Assembly: GCF_021728535.1 (NCBI RefSeq) | Contig: NZ_JAKKDU010000016.1 | Span: 21,144 to 85,143, forward strand | DNA from: Wocania arenilitoris | GTDB lineage: Bacteria > Bacteroidota > Bacteroidia > Flavobacteriales > Flavobacteriaceae | DNA length: 64,000 nt | Direction of reading: 5' to 3' | In this document: one piece after another, positions 62,805-64,000 of the stretch | How the letters are laid out: each line of letters opens with the position of its first letter | Position numbering within the stretch: the first letter of the stretch is position 1 | Notes under the pieces: model-generated | The model's database searches: none | Seen by the model: only the letters and a program-made list of their open reading frames with translations | What the model was told of the DNA's origin: nothing | Program-made: the position numbers and the translations under genes

Positions 62805-63815
62805 ATGAAAAAGTTAACACTACTTATGTTGTTTTTTCTAGCAACTCAAATCTCAAACTCCCAAGAATTAGAAAGTATTTTATTAGCAGCTCAAGGTGAT
62901 GCAAATAAGTTAACAGAAGCTTATTCTAAACCAGCAATAGCAGGTTTAATTTATGGCATGAATAGTGGTTGGTATCATACAGCTAAGGTTCATAAAAAAT
63001 TAGGTTTCGATATTTCTATTGGTTTTAACGCTTCAATGGTTCCTAATAAGGATGAGCTAATCACTTTTGGAAACTTAGGTTTAACGAATATAACTTCTGC
63101 CTCTGCAACTAGTCCAACTTTAGCTGGTTCTGGTGATGGTGCTCAAATGTTGGTAGGAGCAACAGTTCAAGGACAATCAGTTACGGCTTCTTTTGTAATG
63201 CCTTCTGGAATTCAAGACGACCTACCTTTAAACGCAGTTCCTACACCAGCTGTACAATTGAGTTTGGGTTTACCTTACAAATTTGATGTTATGGTGAGAT
63301 TAGTACCTGAAGTAGGAAGCGATGATGTTAAAGGAAAATTATTGGGGTTAGGACTAAAAAAAGAAATTACAAGCATTTTTGGACCATTAGATAAATTACC
63401 GTTACATGTATCATTATTAGCAGCTTACACTTCTATGGATGTTAATTATAATATGGATGGAAATACAATTCCTGGGCAAAATCAAATCGCAACATTCGAT
63501 TTAAATTCATTTACTGCTCAAGTCATAGCATCGTTAAATTTTCCAATTATAAATATATATGGAGGATTAGGTTATAGCGGAGGTAATTCTACTTTAAAAA
63601 TGTTAGGAACTTACGATTTAGAATATACACCTGTTGTAGCTGGACCAACAATTACCGAAACAGTTACAGATCCAATAAATTTAGATTTTAACGCTAGTGG
63701 GTTTAGAACAACCTTAGGCGTAAGATTAAGCCTAGGCTTTTTCAAAATATTTGCAGATTATACGTTACAAGAATACAATACAGCATCAGCTGGAATTGCA
63801 TTTAGTTTTAGATAA
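62805..63815 (+). CDS. DUF6588-type outer membrane/secreted protein
   Basis: A protein of 336 residues with a signal peptide (KKLTLLMLFFLATQISNS); I start at ATG 62805 because the upstream frame overlaps the promoter. The pattern YSKPAIAGLIYGMNSGWYHT, then KKLGFDISIGFNASMVP and VQLSLGLPYKFDVMVRLVPE, followed by alternating hydrophobic strands to AGIAFSFR, fits a DUF6588-like beta-barrel protein. A C-terminal aromatic residue pair (SFR) suits outer membrane insertion only weakly. The function is unknown. It is not in the DUF1080 operon but has its own promoter. Confidence 0.7.
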   Translation: MKKLTLLMLFFLATQISNSQELESILLAAQGDANKLTEAYSKPAIAGLIYGMNSGWYHTAKVHKKLGFDISIGFNASMVPNKDELITFGNLGLTNITSASATSPTLAGSGDGAQMLVGATVQGQSVTASFVMPSGIQDDLPLNAVPTPAVQLSLGLPYKFDVMVRLVPEVGSDDVKGKLLGLGLKKEITSIFGPLDKLPLHVSLLAAYTSMDVNYNMDGNTIPGQNQIATFDLNSFTAQVIASLNFPIINIYGGLGYSGGNSTLKMLGTYDLEYTPVVAGPTITETVTDPINLDFNASGFRTTLGVRLSLGFFKIFADYTLQEYNTASAGIAFSFR

Positions 63816-63853
63816 TTTTTGTTTTAGTTAGTTTATTAGTTAGTTAAAAAAAG

Positions 63854-63887
63854 AGGCTGTCTGAAAAGGCAGTCTTTTTTTTTTTTT
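63854..63887 (+). terminator. Hairpin with GAAA loop and T-run at the IS left end
   Basis: AGGCTGTCT (63854-63862) pairs with AGGCAGTCT (63867-63875) with two G-U pairs and a GAAA tetraloop, followed by at least 12 T. It can end transcription from the DUF6588-type gene and also insulate the transposase from outside transcription. Confidence 0.7.
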
Positions 63888-63919
63888 GCAAATTTTCTAG
63901 TAAATTCTTAACTTTAAGG

Positions 63920-64000
63920 ATGAGCAGAAAAGTCATTTTTAAGACCTACAACCAAGATCAGTTAAGTCTTTTACCACCCAGTTATGATGATTTAGTTCCA
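63920..64000 (+). CDS. IS1182-family transposase, N-terminal part
   Basis: ATG 63920 begins SRKVIFKTYNQDQLSLLPPS and then YDDLVP before the window ends. This opening (K-V-x-F-K-x-Y-N-Q-x-Q-x-x-L-L-P-P-S) is the one I know from IS1182-family transposases, which carry a DDE domain further on. The gene is cut by the window edge, so intactness cannot be judged. Confidence 0.75.
   Translation, partial: MSRKVIFKTYNQDQLSLLPPSYDDLVP

Larger units (their letters stand above)
63853..64000 (+). mobile_element. Left end of an IS1182-like insertion sequence (partial)
   Basis: The sequence from GAGGCTGTCTGAAAAGGCAG (about 63853) resembles the terminal inverted repeat I recall for IS1182-family elements of Bacteroidota, which often begin GAGGCTGTCTC. 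A transposase reading frame begins at 63920. The right end lies outside the window. The boundary is inferred, not confirmed by a second repeat. Confidence 0.6.

Overview
The window looks like a chromosomal segment of a flavobacterium (Bacteroidota, probably Flavobacteriaceae). The DNA is visibly AT-rich. It carries a gliding/type IX secretion C-terminal domain, SusC/SusD and STN-type TonB-dependent receptors with sigma/FecR regulators, many lipoproteins, and -7 promoter elements of the form TAnnTTTG. Gene order is typical of a free-living, polysaccharide-using and perhaps marine species; that last point is inference.

Layout. 1-1.7 kb: end of an unknown gene, then divergent oxyR and dps (peroxide defence). 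1.8-11.5 kb: a T9SS-sorted repeat protein, a DUF1080 (3-keto-sugar hydrolase type) lipoprotein, and facing it a tight three-gene operon of planctomycete-type cytochrome c/DUF1549/DUF1553, DUF1501 and cytochrome c/LRR proteins. 11.6-12 kb: a dead transposase fragment. 12-20.9 kb: housekeeping genes (peptidylprolyl isomerase, esterase, Nudix hydrolase, acyltransferase, methyltransferase, topoisomerase III, pseudouridine synthase, an ECF sigma/membrane protein pair, lysoplasmalogenase). 21-25.6 kb: a surface protein, TonB, DUF2141, a pseudogene, a short Pmp3-type membrane protein, lipB. 25.6-33.3 kb: a sulfatase, a MITE-like stretch, and a sigma/FecR/TonB-receptor system facing a large acidic repeat lipoprotein. 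Both transcription units of that system carry the same bipartite promoter motif. 33.6-36.4 kb: ffh and folD separated by a four-helix-bundle gene wrapped in tandem repeats. 36.5-43.8 kb: a second sigma-FecR-SusC-SusD unit with no glycoside hydrolases beside it. 44-50 kb: YwaF-like protein, a broken VOC gene, then rluF, hydrolase, YitT, lipoprotein and HerA-like ATPase on the minus strand. 50.1 kb: queE. 51-56 kb: gatC-gatA-gatB::aspS. 56.6 kb: gyrB. 58.7-62.6 kb: a LacI regulator diverging from a double-DUF1080 protein and a Tat-exported Gfo/Idh/MocA oxidoreductase. The window ends in a DUF6588-type protein and the left end of an IS1182-like element.

The strongest candidate for an unusual system is the gatC-gatA-gatB::aspS operon. 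The last gene fuses the amidotransferase subunit GatB to a complete aspartyl-tRNA synthetase whose anticodon-binding domain has RDHG, the signature of non-discriminating enzymes. The operon would therefore encode a covalently built transamidosome making Asn-tRNA(Asn). Other points of interest are the paired ECF promoter motifs, a short palindromic element read in the same frame in gatA and in the VOC pseudogene, the repeat-wrapped four-helix-bundle gene, and two separate DUF1080 loci that may both handle 3-keto-sugars. I saw no rRNA, tRNA, CRISPR array or replication origin.
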